NCBI RefSeq assembly: GCF_002812045.1
Contig: NZ_NPEG01000022.1
Coordinates: 1-32,660, forward strand
Reading direction: 5' to 3'
Source of the DNA: Leptospira haakeii
GTDB lineage: Bacteria > Spirochaetota > Leptospiria > Leptospirales > Leptospiraceae
DNA: 32,660 nucleotides
Shown: positions 21,944 to 30,174 of the stretch, in pieces
Layout: each line of letters opens with the position of its first letter
How positions within the stretch are numbered: the stretch's first letter is position 1
Program-made: the position numbers and the translations under genes
The notes under the pieces: model-generated
Told to the model about the DNA's origin: nothing
Databases searched by the model: none
The model's input: the letters and a program-made list of their open reading frames with translations, nothing else

Positions 21944-22702
21944 ATGAAATTTAAAATATCTATATTGATGGTTTGGCTGTTTACGCTTTCTTGCGTTAAA
22001 AGTTTCTATAAAGAACCTAAGATAATCAAAGATAATAGTGTATTGGAGATTAAAAAAAATCGCATTGCTCTCGTTGGATTTCTCCCTTTTAAAGAAACAG
22101 GAGGAAGATCTATTCGAGTCGCTTCTTTAGATTATGAGAACTCTTTAAAGAAATATGTGAAAATTGGCACACCAATTGAGCAAATTACAGAGAACGGTAT
22201 CGATTTATCTGTTCCAGCAGAAAATGTAAATAGATTCGTTAATTTGTATATTGGAGAAGTTAAAAAGACGGGTTTAGATGAAATAAACAAAGTATTACTT
22301 ATTAAGGAATCTACAAAAGGTAAGATAGGTTTTTTAAGAAAGCGCGATGTTGATTTTTATGTCGTTGCGATTCTCGGACCTCCATTTGCTCGACCATCTA
22401 TATCTGGTTATGCTCTCAGTTTGTTAACGTATTTTCCTTTTTTGCTTTCATTAGGAACAGTTCCAAATTGGGGAATCATGGAAAATAAGTCTACATTCTT
22501 AATATTCGATTCAAAATTGGAACTTCTGAAAAGGAAGGAATATGATTCTTCATATCATTATTTGATTTCTTGGTTTGTCCCAAAGGAAGGTAACAGAACG
22601 TATGATGATGACTCAAGGGCAATGGAACCATATCTTGCTGATATTAGTGAATTTGAGATGGAATTTTTGGCCGATATACAAACGCTGAAAGGGAGTGATT
22701 AG
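21944..22702 (+). CDS. Putative lipoprotein
   Basis: 252 aa, AAGGAAT before the ATG; sole gene of cassette C22. The N-terminus MKFKISILMVWLFTLSC is a lipoprotein signal with the lipid-bearing Cys at 17, in the loose form seen in spirochaetes. The mature part starts with a charged stretch, then RIALVGFLPFKETGG, a VNLYIGEVKK beta region, and a hydrophobic stretch SISGYALSLLTYFPFLLSLGTVP (about 151-173) that might be a membrane segment. Family not recognised. Probably surface or periplasmic, anchored to a membrane. Confidence 0.82.
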   Translation: MKFKISILMVWLFTLSCVKSFYKEPKIIKDNSVLEIKKNRIALVGFLPFKETGGRSIRVASLDYENSLKKYVKIGTPIEQITENGIDLSVPAENVNRFVNLYIGEVKKTGLDEINKVLLIKESTKGKIGFLRKRDVDFYVVAILGPPFARPSISGYALSLLTYFPFLLSLGTVPNWGIMENKSTFLIFDSKLELLKRKEYDSSYHYLISWFVPKEGNRTYDDDSRAMEPYLADISEFEMEFLADIQTLKGSD

Positions 22703-22733
22703 AAAAACATTCTATTAAATATAACTAAACTTC

Positions 22734-22888
22734 GCCTAACTGTCGGCTCTGACGCAGCGCTTCGAGATTGCTTCGCAACTCTCGCTTGGCCTTCGGCACA
22801 TTTCGCTTTGTCACTCGCCTTGCAGTGGCAAGTCTCGCGCCAAGTCCTTACGGACTCGCGAAACGTCGTCAAGCCTTGGTCGTTATGC
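22734..22888 (+). repeat. attC site 23 (family A)
   Basis: R'' GCCTAAC at 22734-22740, R' GTTATGC at 22882-22888. Ends C22. Confidence 0.93.
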
Positions 22889-22907
22889 GCCATACGAACG
22901 AAAATAA

Positions 22908-23531
22908 ATGTTTATGAAAAAAATTCTAATAATGCTCCTTTTAATTCCGTTCTGCGTTTGGGCGGAATCAGATGAAGATTTAGATAAAAATCTTTCAAAG
23001 CTGTGTGAAGAGAATGCTTCTGAAAAATTCTGTTCTACGATAGAGCGATTTAAGCGCGGAACCGCTCCTAAACTTGATAAGAATTCATGCATTTTTGTTG
23101 GAATTGGCCAAAGATTTTCTCTCACTCAGAATTCGCAAGTTACTTCCTATGATTACTACGCTTTACTTATTAAACAATCTACTTCAAAACCGAGTATTGG
23201 CTTTATAAAAGTGATTCCAGAAAATGATAAAGAAATTACTGAGTTAAAGGAATTGATAGAAGCAACTGAGACAGGAAATATAGTTTATCAAAATAGCTTT
23301 TTATCTTTTCTGAGGAGTCAGTTTTATAATCAAATTTTTGATGAGATAATTACGAGTGAACGGAGTATTAAGCTGAAATATTCTAATGGTCTATATGGAG
23401 TATTGAGGCAATTTGAAGAAAGATTATTTCTGTTTCAATTAGTTTTGGGAACACACCGAAGACCTAGTATTTTTATTTTTTCAACTAATATTAAACAATG
23501 TTTTCCAATTTCCAGTTCGGACGGCGCATAA
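22908..23531 (+). CDS. Secreted hypothetical protein
   Basis: 207 aa from ATG 22908; ATG 22914 (MKKILIML) is an equally good start. Sole gene of cassette C23. The N-terminus MFMKKILIMLLLIPFCVWA is a type I signal peptide, with likely cleavage after residue 19 before ESDED. Mature cysteines (KLCEEN, KFCST, NSCIF) may form disulfides in the periplasm. Family not recognised. There is no clear ribosome site and the ATG is 25 nt after the recombination point. The stop is the TAA of the R'' box of site 24, so the final residues DGA are set by the cassette end. Confidence 0.8.
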   Translation: MFMKKILIMLLLIPFCVWAESDEDLDKNLSKLCEENASEKFCSTIERFKRGTAPKLDKNSCIFVGIGQRFSLTQNSQVTSYDYYALLIKQSTSKPSIGFIKVIPENDKEITELKELIEATETGNIVYQNSFLSFLRSQFYNQIFDEIITSERSIKLKYSNGLYGVLRQFEERLFLFQLVLGTHRRPSIFIFSTNIKQCFPISSSDGA

Positions 23532-23677
23532 CTGTCGGCTCTGACGCTGCGCTTCGAGATGCTTCGCACTCTCGCTTGGCCTCCGGCACATTTCGCTTTG
23601 TCACTCGTCTTGCAGAGCAAGTCTCGCGCCAAGTGCTTTCGCACTCGCGAAACGTCGTCAAGCCTTGGTCGTTATCC
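23526..23677 (+). repeat. attC site 24 (family A)
   Basis: R'' GCATAAC at 23526-23532, R' GTTATCC at 23671-23677. Supplies the stop codon of the C23 gene. Confidence 0.93.
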
Positions 23678-24065
23678 GAACATTTCAGCCATAATTTGTT
23701 TTTTTGTTTGTTTTTGAATTCGAGGTTTTCTTTATATAGGTTCAAGCGTTTTGTAGCTTGATAAATAATTAGCTGCTTTTTTCTAATAGCCGCCTTACTC
23801 TTGAAGTGCATCTTGCGATTCAGGCATTTGTTGGTGTTTGAGGCTAGCGTTAGTGGCGGACAGAGTTTTTGTAATTGAATTCTTCAGCTTCGAAGCATGC
23901 AAAATTATTAGTAGTAGTGTCTGAAACGTCGGATAACTTTCGGTGCCTCCGCGCCGCTCGGGGCTCACTTCGTGACCCACTCGCTTGGGCTTCGCCACAT
24001 TTGCTTCTGTCACTTCGTTTGCAGGGCAAACTCGTGCCATCGCAAACGTCGGAGCACCTTGGTCG
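23672..24065. mobile_element. ORF-less cassette C24, family 1 copy 3
   Basis: 394 bp, third copy of the C3/C19 unit. It differs most near its right end (cgaagcatgcaaaattattagtag instead of cgaatggtttgaaattt). No supported gene between 23532 and 24115. Confidence 0.8.
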
Positions 24066-24071
24066 TTATAC
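23931..24071 (+). repeat. attC site 25 (family C)
   Basis: R'' GGATAAC at 23931-23937, R' GTTATAC at 24065-24071, arms GGTGCCTCCG and CGGAGCACC. Ends C24. Confidence 0.92.
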
Positions 24072-24115
24072 GAAAGTTTGCAATTTTATTAAATTTTTTT
24101 AAAGAAGGATAAAAA

Positions 24116-24847
24116 ATGAAAAACAATTTAACAATATTTATAGCCATTTTAGTAGTAGGATGTTCAAGTTCTACAGACAAAATCGTTAAAAAATATAAAC
24201 AAAGCATAACTTTATCTGATCAAGAAAGATCCGATTGGTTTCCGGACGCTGATAGCAGCAATAAAAGTGCGAAAGGTTATAAATCTCCACTCTACTATTC
24301 TGCTAGTTACGGTGACTTTGACACATTTAATTATCTAGTCAACATTGGCGCTAATTATCAAATAAAAGATTTATCTGGAAATAATCTTCTTAGTGTTGCT
24401 GCCGGACTTATGAGGTTTGACGACAATTGTAGAAATCAATGTTTAGAAAATAGAATTAAGGGTAAATTAAAAATTATCAATATTCTCAAAAACAAAGATC
24501 TTTCTCCATTAAATTTAGAAGGTGAAAACGAAGCTGTTATTTCCTCAATTAGTTCAGCTTTTTTTGAACCTATTCCTCTACTTTTTTCAGAATCAGATCT
24601 AAAAAATAAATCAACACGTTTAGGTAATGAAATTGTTGAATGCTATAATCCTGATGAAGATCTTTATTATTCCGGCTTCCAAGACCAAGCTGAAATTAGA
24701 TATCGAGACAAGATTAAAATTCTAAATTTTTTCCAAAACAAAGGTGTAAAATTTGATAAAGATAGAATTTGTAAACTACAAGGCTTTGAAAAAGGAAATC
24801 TTCTCAAAATCAAACTAGAGTTTATTGAACGAGCGAAAAAATTCTAA
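24116..24847 (+). CDS. Ankyrin-like putative lipoprotein
   Basis: 243 aa, AAGGAT before the ATG; sole gene of cassette C25. The signal MKNNLTIFIAILVVGC carries the lipid Cys at 16, followed by SSSTD. Residues about 55-100 (KGYKSPLYYSASYGDFDTFNYLVNIGANYQIKDLSGNNLLSVAAGL) read as one or two ankyrin repeats, and a later block (RDKIKILNFFQNKGVKF) resembles another repeat helix pair. Ankyrin repeats bind proteins, so an outer-layer or periplasmic binding role is likely. Cysteines at the CRNQC stretch might pair. Partner unknown. Confidence 0.83.
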   Translation: MKNNLTIFIAILVVGCSSSTDKIVKKYKQSITLSDQERSDWFPDADSSNKSAKGYKSPLYYSASYGDFDTFNYLVNIGANYQIKDLSGNNLLSVAAGLMRFDDNCRNQCLENRIKGKLKIINILKNKDLSPLNLEGENEAVISSISSAFFEPIPLLFSESDLKNKSTRLGNEIVECYNPDEDLYYSGFQDQAEIRYRDKIKILNFFQNKGVKFDKDRICKLQGFEKGNLLKIKLEFIERAKKF

Positions 24848-24869
24848 GCCTATTCAAAAGCAAACCTTC

Positions 24870-25023
24870 GTATAACTATCGGCTCTGACGCTACACTTCG
24901 GGTTCGCTACGCGACCCTCGTTCCGGGCTGCGCCACATTTCGCTTTGTCACTCGCCTTGCAAAGCAAGCCTCGCGCCAAGTCCTTTGGACTCGCGAAACG
25001 TCGTCAAGCCTTGTTCGTTAGAC
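24870..25023 (+). repeat. attC site 26 (family A)
   Basis: R'' GTATAAC at 24870-24876, R' GTTAGAC at 25017-25023. Ends C25. The centre is slightly unusual (gttccgggctgcgcc). Confidence 0.93.
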
Positions 25024-25038
25024 GAAAGCGACAAAAAT

Positions 25039-26118
25039 ATGACTAGCATAACAGAATTTACATTAAACGAGGCGATCGTAACTGTTCGGAATTTGAATAA
25101 ACTGATACAGCGCGATATTATTCTACTATCTGCAATTTTTATTGTGCACATTCTTAAGTATTCGGGGTCTCTTGATTTAACTTATTTGAAATTGGATCTT
25201 ACGGATGAAAAAACCCAGATAATTCTTTGGGGATTATATTTTGCTATAATCATAGCTACTATTTCACATCTTAACAAAATTTTCATTTTGCTGCGAGAAA
25301 TTGACAGAATAGTAAAGAATGATCAATCGGAACCTTTTGGTAGTAGTGAAGGAGAAGTAGCAATACGCAAAAGTCAGATTGAAACCGTTTACTATCTATC
25401 TGACAATTTTATATCGGATTTTTTAATAACTGGTTCTGACAGAATTCCATCATTTAGAAAATTTATGGCGATAAGTTCGATATTTCTGATTTTACTGTGC
25501 ATATTAAATAGTTATTTTTGTGTCTCTCTTATAAATGGAGACTTCTTAAAATTATTGGCAAGTGTTATCTCGAGTATTTTCATTTATACACTACTACTTC
25601 GCTTGGGGATTTTTAGAAAGTCCGTGCAAAATCAAAGACGAATAATTCAATCTTCTCTTGCCTACGCGCTCGTTGATATTAATGGCCAGATCGAACAGAT
25701 TAATTACTATCATAAGTTGCAGATTAATAAAAAATTTTCCGATTTTCAGAAATCATTAAATAATCGCGAATATCTCTTTAATTTATTTGAAGATAAGTAT
25801 TTTCTACAGAAGTTAAATCATTTTCATTCAATTCTTAAACCCGCAATTACTACAATGGAGAGCAAGCTTTCCGAATATAAAGAAGGTATATCTACGAAAG
25901 TCAATGATCCAGTAGAAGACCGAAAAGAAAGAGAACGTTCAGTTTTGGGTACAGTTTTAAGTAAACTTAAAGATTTTGATTTAAGAATAAATAATATAGA
26001 AAATATGAACTCATACGGAATGTTTCTTGAATTTTTTGGGATTCGTTATGGAGAAAAAAAATCAGGATTATTCCGATTCTATAGAATTCTATTTTGCTAT
26101 TTCGTTTTTGGTCGATAG
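25039..26118 (+). CDS. Multi-pass membrane protein of unknown function
   Basis: 359 aa from ATG 25039; the open frame extends upstream into attC site 26, but that part is attC-derived. Sole gene of cassette C26. At least four hydrophobic segments: DIILLSAIFIVHILKY, IILWGLYFAIIIATISH, FMAISSIFLILLCILNSYFCVSLI and LLASVISSIFIYTLLLRLG. A long soluble helical part follows, with many charged residues (SLNNREYLFNLFEDKYFLQKLNHFH, ERERSVLGTVLSKLKDFDLRINNIEN). The end FRFYRILFCYFVFGR is again hydrophobic. No family recognised. The start is 21 nt after the recombination point, without a clear ribosome site. Confidence 0.78.
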   Translation: MTSITEFTLNEAIVTVRNLNKLIQRDIILLSAIFIVHILKYSGSLDLTYLKLDLTDEKTQIILWGLYFAIIIATISHLNKIFILLREIDRIVKNDQSEPFGSSEGEVAIRKSQIETVYYLSDNFISDFLITGSDRIPSFRKFMAISSIFLILLCILNSYFCVSLINGDFLKLLASVISSIFIYTLLLRLGIFRKSVQNQRRIIQSSLAYALVDINGQIEQINYYHKLQINKKFSDFQKSLNNREYLFNLFEDKYFLQKLNHFHSILKPAITTMESKLSEYKEGISTKVNDPVEDRKERERSVLGTVLSKLKDFDLRINNIENMNSYGMFLEFFGIRYGEKKSGLFRFYRILFCYFVFGR

Positions 26119-26134
26119 TGTAACTGTCGCCATC

Positions 26135-26290
26135 GTCTAACTATCGGTGCTTCCGCTCCGCTCGGGGCTGCTTCGCACCTCTCGCTCGGGCTTCGCCACA
26201 TTTGCTCAGTCATTCGAATTGCAGAGCAATTCGAATGACTGTCTTCGCTTCGCTCAGCGCGCAAACGTCGGAACACCTTGGTCGTTAGGC
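26135..26290 (+). repeat. attC site 27 (family B)
   Basis: R'' GTCTAAC at 26135-26141, R' GTTAGGC at 26284-26290. Ends C26. Confidence 0.93.
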
Positions 26291-26737
26291 GCAATATCGC
26301 GATTTTTTTTATTATATAAGTTTTGAATTTTACCTTAGAGCCGAATCAAGACCCACTTAAGGTTAGGCCGCTTTTCTCCCTTTTCTTGCCTTATATCGTC
26401 GATTGAAAAATTGATCATTGCTTCGAAATTGATACCGAAACTCTTGTAACCTTTACTCAGAAAGCAGCGAAAAGGGTTCGCTACATATGTTGTAAATGTG
26501 AATTATTCTCTATTTGACCTTTGTTCTATAAGGAGATTTTCTAGAGTAGGGGTTTGGTGCAATTTGTTTGAGGCGATACTGCGCCTAACTTCCGGTGCTT
26601 CCGCTCCGCTCGGAGTTCGCTAACGCGACTCACTCGCTCGGGCTACGCCACATTTGCTCAGTCATTCGAATTGCAGGGCAATTCTCATGCCTGTCTTCGC
26701 TTCGCTCAGCTCGCAAACGTCGGAACACCTCGGTGCG
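26285..26737. mobile_element. ORF-less cassette C27, family 2
   Basis: 453 bp, same family as C21 and C33; closer to C33 in the middle (taccttagagccgaatcaagacccacttaagg is shared in short blocks). No supported gene between 26119 and 26800. Confidence 0.82.
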
Positions 26738-26743
26738 TTAGGC
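26583..26743 (+). repeat. attC site 28 (family B)
   Basis: R'' GCCTAAC at 26583-26589, R' GTTAGGC at 26737-26743. The spacer before R' is changed (CACCTCGGTGCGTTAG instead of CACCTTGGTCGTTAG), giving one extra base. Confidence 0.9.
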
Positions 26744-26800
26744 GCAAAAGCTTTAAAAAAATGTTATTATATACAAAAACAAAAAGGAAGAACCACAAAA

Positions 26801-27382
26801 ATGATAAAAAAAGTATCTTTGCTTATATTAGTTGTAATTAACTGTATAATACTTATTGGCTGTGTTACAGTTTCGACAAGAACAAATACAGCAAATACTA
26901 ATGCACCTTTAAAAGGCAAGTTTACGATTAAATACCAGGTAACAGATGCGCAGCAGAATTTGTTTGCAAAAATGATTTCTGTTAAGTTAAAAAAGATTGG
27001 TCTAACAGAAAGCAAAGAAGACGCAGATTACTTCTTTAATGTAACTGCTTCAGTAGTACCGAAAGGTAATCGAAGACATGGAATGGCTAATCAAATTGGA
27101 AGTAATATGGCAATGGTAAATGTTTCAGTTACTCCTTTATATTCTAAGTCTTTAAGCATAACAGTGAATGATAAAAATCAACGTTTGGTTTGGACAGGAA
27201 ATACTTTAGAAGATGAAACTGAATGTGGTCTACTAGGAGCAACAATGCCTGAATTGATTACCGCTATTTTTGAAAATTATCCTTCTGACTTAATGAATAA
27301 AAAGCATGATTTTTATTTGGGAAATTCTGAAACAGGTGAGATAAAGAATCACTTCCCAGATATGGATTGGTCATGCTACTGA
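26801..27382 (+). CDS. Putative lipoprotein
   Basis: 193 aa from ATG 26801, chosen because AAGGAAG lies 10 nt upstream and a signal follows; the longer frame is attC sequence. Sole gene of cassette C28. The signal MIKKVSLLILVVINCIILIGC has its lipid Cys at 21. The mature part has Thr/Asn-rich linker TVSTRTNTANTNAP, then GKFTIKYQVTDAQQNLFAKMISVKLKKIGLTESKEDADYFFNVTASVV, a pattern like DUF4136-type lipoproteins (a partially disordered linker followed by an alpha/beta domain). This likeness is weak. Probably anchored in the outer or inner membrane. Confidence 0.82.
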   Translation: MIKKVSLLILVVINCIILIGCVTVSTRTNTANTNAPLKGKFTIKYQVTDAQQNLFAKMISVKLKKIGLTESKEDADYFFNVTASVVPKGNRRHGMANQIGSNMAMVNVSVTPLYSKSLSITVNDKNQRLVWTGNTLEDETECGLLGATMPELITAIFENYPSDLMNKKHDFYLGNSETGEIKNHFPDMDWSCY

Positions 27383-27399
27383 TAGCCTAAAGCTTCTGC

Positions 27400-27555
27400 G
27401 CCTAACTATCGGTGCTTCCGCTCCGTTCGAGGCTGCTTCGCACCTCTCACTCGGGCTTCGCCACATTTGCTCAGTCACTCGAATTGCAGAGCAATTCTCG
27501 TGCCTGTCTTCGCTTCGCTCAGCGCGCAAACGTCGGAACACCTTGGTCGTTAGGC
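27400..27555 (+). repeat. attC site 29 (family B)
   Basis: R'' GCCTAAC at 27400-27406, R' GTTAGGC at 27549-27555. Ends C28; its termini match as GTTAGGCGCAAAAGCTTTA and GTTAGGCGCAGAAGCTTTA. Confidence 0.93.
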
Positions 27556-27580
27556 GAAATTTGGTTAATATTATTGTATT

Positions 27581-28102
27581 ATGAATATAGAAGAATTAAG
27601 AGATCAGTTAATATCAGCTAACCAACTATCGGGGCAAAGTTCCTTTGATAGAAGGATGCCCTCCAAAAAGTCTATTCCATTATTTATTGAAATAAGAAGA
27701 AAACTAAAGGGAATTTTGGAAATTGATGCAAGTAATGCAGATGCCTGGAAATTGCTTTCACAATCTGAGGAAGCGCTTTTAAATTATAGAGAAGCGATTG
27801 ATAGTTTTACAAAGTACTTAAACTTCAAAGGAAGAGATAAAAAGGATCTAAAAAGGTTGGCCTTATTAAAGGAAAGCCAGGGTGAATGGGAAGATTTAAT
27901 ACTCGCTCCGAAGGAATTGAAAGAATTAGGAGATTATCTAAATTCGAATTTAAGTAGGATTACTTGCGATCATTCTTTAGTTATAACAAGAAAATACTTA
28001 GAGGAGAAATATTCTAAAGTTGAATTAAAGAGAATCATAACAGCATTGCAAAATCACGGAGGATTCTGTGATTGTGAAGTCCTTGCCAATGTAACTCTTT
28101 AA
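27581..28102 (+). CDS. TPR-like protein with DUF2695-like C-terminus
   Basis: 173 aa, sole gene of cassette C29. Residues about 30-95 form TPR-like helix pairs (RRKLKGILEIDASNADAWKLLSQSEEALLNYREAIDSFTKYLNFKGRDKKDLKRLALLKESQGEW). The C-terminal 60 residues (LSRITCDHSLVITRKYLEEKYSKVELKRIITALQNHGGFCDCEVLANV) match the DUF2695 pattern, where C, H and the CDCE cluster may bind metal. Function of DUF2695 is not known to me. Start 31 nt after the recombination point. Confidence 0.8.
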   Translation: MNIEELRDQLISANQLSGQSSFDRRMPSKKSIPLFIEIRRKLKGILEIDASNADAWKLLSQSEEALLNYREAIDSFTKYLNFKGRDKKDLKRLALLKESQGEWEDLILAPKELKELGDYLNSNLSRITCDHSLVITRKYLEEKYSKVELKRIITALQNHGGFCDCEVLANVTL

Positions 28103-28117
28103 GAATAACCAAACTTC

Positions 28118-28269
28118 GCCTAACTGTCGGCTCTGACGCGTCGCTTCGAGATGCTTCGCACTCTCGCTTGGGCTTCGCCACATTTCGCTTTGTCACTCGC
28201 CTTGCGGGGCAAGCCTCGTGCCAAGTGCTTACGCACTCGCGAAACGTCGTCAAGCCTTGGTCGTTAGGC
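28118..28269 (+). repeat. attC site 30 (family A)
   Basis: R'' GCCTAAC at 28118-28124, R' GTTAGGC at 28263-28269. Ends C29. Confidence 0.93.
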
Positions 28270-28321
28270 GTAATCACAATAAGCATAGTTGCAAATTATA
28301 AAATTTAAATTCGAGGAAAGC

Positions 28322-28690
28322 ATGAAAATTACGTTCGGAGAATATGAGTTAGTGCATTCTGGTGTATTAATTGAAATAAAGGATAATCCAATCAAAATTG
28401 TTCTCCCAGATGAAATTGAAGGTGATTATAGTTTCTTAATAAATTTTGAATCTAATAGTGAAATTAAAGAGCCAAAAACAAATATAAAAAGAATTGATCG
28501 TTTTACCTTGAAAATTGATTTTATTAATTTCACTAATTTTCAGGGAGGAGGCAATACAAATTTAATTGAACTTGGGACATTGAAAAATAGGCCATTATAT
28601 TTTAATTATAGAATCTTTGACTTACCTACTGCAGGTAAATCTATCTTATTTAATTTCTATATCAGGGAACATGAAAATGGCGAGCAATAA
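28322..28690 (+). CDS. Hypothetical soluble protein of cassette C30
   Basis: 122 aa from ATG 28322, with GAGGA 6 nt upstream; an in-frame TTG at 28289 is less likely. Mostly beta: MKITFGEYELVHSGVLIEIKDNPIKIVLPDEIEGDYSFLINF, RFTLKIDFINFTNFQGGGNTNLIELGTLKNRPLYFNYRIFDLP, then a C-terminal strand. This looks like a single beta-sandwich. I do not recognise the family with confidence. Its last 20 nt overlap the start of a small membrane protein gene, so the two are translationally coupled and probably work together. Confidence 0.78.
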   Translation: MKITFGEYELVHSGVLIEIKDNPIKIVLPDEIEGDYSFLINFESNSEIKEPKTNIKRIDRFTLKIDFINFTNFQGGGNTNLIELGTLKNRPLYFNYRIFDLPTAGKSILFNFYIREHENGEQ

Positions 28691-29030
28691 GAAATTCACT
28701 AGCCAAATATACAGTAACACGAAGACTGATCTAATAGAAATTACGCATGATAAATTGGAAAATATACTAATAAAGTTTTTTCGAGATTTTGAAAGAGCAC
28801 AGGGCTGGTTTACTCCCTTTTCGATTTTTATCACGATACTGATTGCTGTAGCGACGACTGACATTAAGAAAGACTTTTTCAATATTCCGGCGATTATATT
28901 GTCTTCAATTATGTATTTGGTGTTATTTATTACCTTAACTTTATTTATACTTAATTTCATCTTTTACATTAGAAATAAAGAAAAGACGACCATTGAATAT
29001 TTAATCAAAACTATTAAGAATTGCCTGTAG
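28671..29030 (+). CDS. Small two-helix membrane protein
   Basis: 119 aa from ATG 28671 (AGGGAA just upstream); ATG 28677 is an alternative. About 45 soluble residues (KKFTSQIYSNTKTDLIEITHDKLENILIKFFRDFERAQGW) precede two hydrophobic segments, FTPFSIFITILIAVATT and NIPAIILSSIMYLVLFITLTLFILNFIFYI, and a short basic tail. The layout, a coupled soluble gene plus a two-TM gene, is like small effector or toxin pairs of defence and immunity systems, but nothing in the sequence proves it. Overlaps the preceding gene by 20 nt. Confidence 0.78.
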   Translation: MKMASNKKFTSQIYSNTKTDLIEITHDKLENILIKFFRDFERAQGWFTPFSIFITILIAVATTDIKKDFFNIPAIILSSIMYLVLFITLTLFILNFIFYIRNKEKTTIEYLIKTIKNCL

Positions 29031-29044
29031 AAAATTGTGACTAC

Positions 29045-29198
29045 GCCTAACTGTCGGCTCTGACGCTTCGCTTCGGGTTCACTTCGTGACCCTCGCTCGG
29101 GCTTCGCCACATTTCGCTTTGTCACTCGCCTTGCAGAGCAAGTCTCGCGCCAAGTCCTTGCGGACTCGCGAAACGTCGTCAAGCCTTGTTCGTTAGGC
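29045..29198 (+). repeat. attC site 31 (family A)
   Basis: R'' GCCTAAC at 29045-29051, R' GTTAGGC at 29192-29198. Ends C30, whose termini match as GTTAGGCGTAATCACAAT and GTTAGGCGTAGTCACAAT. Confidence 0.93.
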
Positions 29199-29233
29199 GA
29201 ACAGTTTGGCTAAATTTTCTGTATAAATAAAGA

Positions 29234-29269
29234 TTGACAATGTAACCCTATGGGTTACATTTTGATTAT
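29234..29269 (+). promoter_or_regulatory. higBA promoter with perfect 10-3-10 operator, predicted leaderless
   Basis: TTGACA at 29234-29239 and TACATT at 29256-29261, 16 bp apart. Inverted repeat AATGTAACCC (29239-29248) / GGGTTACATT (29252-29261) spans the interval and covers the -10. The start would be near 29268, at the TTG start codon (29269). Confidence 0.78.
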
Positions 29270-29547
29270 TGATAATTTCCTTCAAACATAAGGGTCTTGA
29301 ACAGTTTTTTGAAACTGGGAGCAAAAAAGGAATACAAGCAGATCATGCTAGTAAATTAGCAAGATTACTAGATAGATTAGATTCGTCTACTTCACCGAAA
29401 GATATGGATTTGCCAGCTTATCGCTTGCATCCTCTGAAAGGTCAAGAAAAGGGTAGGTGGTCAGTATGGGTAAATGGGAATTGGCGTCTTACTTTTGAAT
29501 TTGAAGGTGAGAACGCGATACTGGTTGATTACGAGGATTATCACTAG
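29269..29547 (+). CDS. higB: HigB toxin (RelE superfamily)
   Basis: 92 aa, TTG start; first gene of cassette C31. It begins MIISFKHKGLEQFFETGSKKGIQADHASKLARLLDRLDSS, the usual HigB opening, then LPAYRLHPLKGQEKGRWSVWVNGNWRLTFEFEGENAILVDYEDYH, with LHPLKG, the V-NGNWRLTF block and the terminal DYEDYH. Ribosome-dependent mRNA interferase of the graT/higB branch. No other start upstream keeps the family N-terminus. The TTG, together with the predicted lack of a leader, should give low toxin yield. Confidence 0.93.
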   Translation: MIISFKHKGLEQFFETGSKKGIQADHASKLARLLDRLDSSTSPKDMDLPAYRLHPLKGQEKGRWSVWVNGNWRLTFEFEGENAILVDYEDYH

Positions 29548-29555
29548 AGGACTTT

Positions 29556-29843
29556 ATGAATAAAAGAAAACCAACTCATCCTGGCGAAATCTTATTAGAA
29601 GATGTAATAAAGCCTTTAGGTTTAACTATCACTGAGGCTGCGAAAGATTTAGGTGTTTCCCGTAAAACTCTTTCAGAGATAGTAAACGGCAGGAGTCCAA
29701 TTACTCCTGAAATGGCTGTGCGAATTGGTATTGCAACAAATACTTCAGCAGAGAGTTGGCTGAACATGCAGACAAAATTAGACTTATGGACTGCAATGCA
29801 AGAAAAGCCTAAAAATATAATTAAGTTTCCAATCTCAGCATAA
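29556..29843 (+). CDS. higA: HigA antitoxin
   Basis: 95 aa, starts 8 nt after higB with AGAGGACTTT upstream. Full HigA pattern: RKPTHPGEILLEDVIKPLGLTITEAAKDLGVSRKTLSEIVNGRSPITPEMAVRIGIATNTSAESWLNMQTKLDLW, meaning HPGEIL, an XRE helix-turn-helix, then SAESWLNMQ. It should bind the 10-3-10 operator and neutralise HigB. Short C-terminal tail NIIKFPISA. Confidence 0.95.
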   Translation: MNKRKPTHPGEILLEDVIKPLGLTITEAAKDLGVSRKTLSEIVNGRSPITPEMAVRIGIATNTSAESWLNMQTKLDLWTAMQEKPKNIIKFPISA

Positions 29844-29868
29844 TTTACTTTATTAAAGCCAAACCGTC

Positions 29869-30024
29869 GCCTAACTATCGGCTCTGACGCATCGCTTCAG
29901 GATTGCTTCGCAACCTTCGCTCGGGCTTGCGCCACATTTCGCTTTGTCACTCGCCTTGCAGTGGCAAGTCTCGTGCCAAGTGCTTACGCACACGCGAAAC
30001 GTCGTCAAGCCTTGGTCGTTAGGC
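29869..30024 (+). repeat. attC site 32 (family A)
   Basis: R'' GCCTAAC at 29869-29875, R' GTTAGGC at 30018-30024. Ends C31. Confidence 0.93.
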
Positions 30025-30122
30025 GGACAGCTCTGCACAATATCCTTTTAAAGTTTTGCGGGCCTCCTGCCCACTTATTAATATGAGTTTCAAATAATTA
30101 TAGAAATATGCATCAGAATATG

Positions 30123-30174
30123 TATAATTATATGTATTGACAATGATTCTTCTCTTGTCTAATCTATATGTAGA
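30123..30174 (+). promoter_or_regulatory. brnTA promoter, predicted leaderless
   Basis: TTGACA at 30137-30142 and TAATCT at 30160-30165, 17 bp apart. The start would be near 30172, two bases before the ATG. The palindrome TATAATTATA at 30123-30132 lies just upstream and may be an operator or UP-like element. Confidence 0.65.

Noticed and set aside
23491..23811. Reverse ORF (MHFKSKAAIRKKQLIIYQ...) in ORF-less family 1
   Set aside because: It is broken by TAG in the first copy and has no stop inside the cassette, so its C-terminus would depend on the preceding attC.
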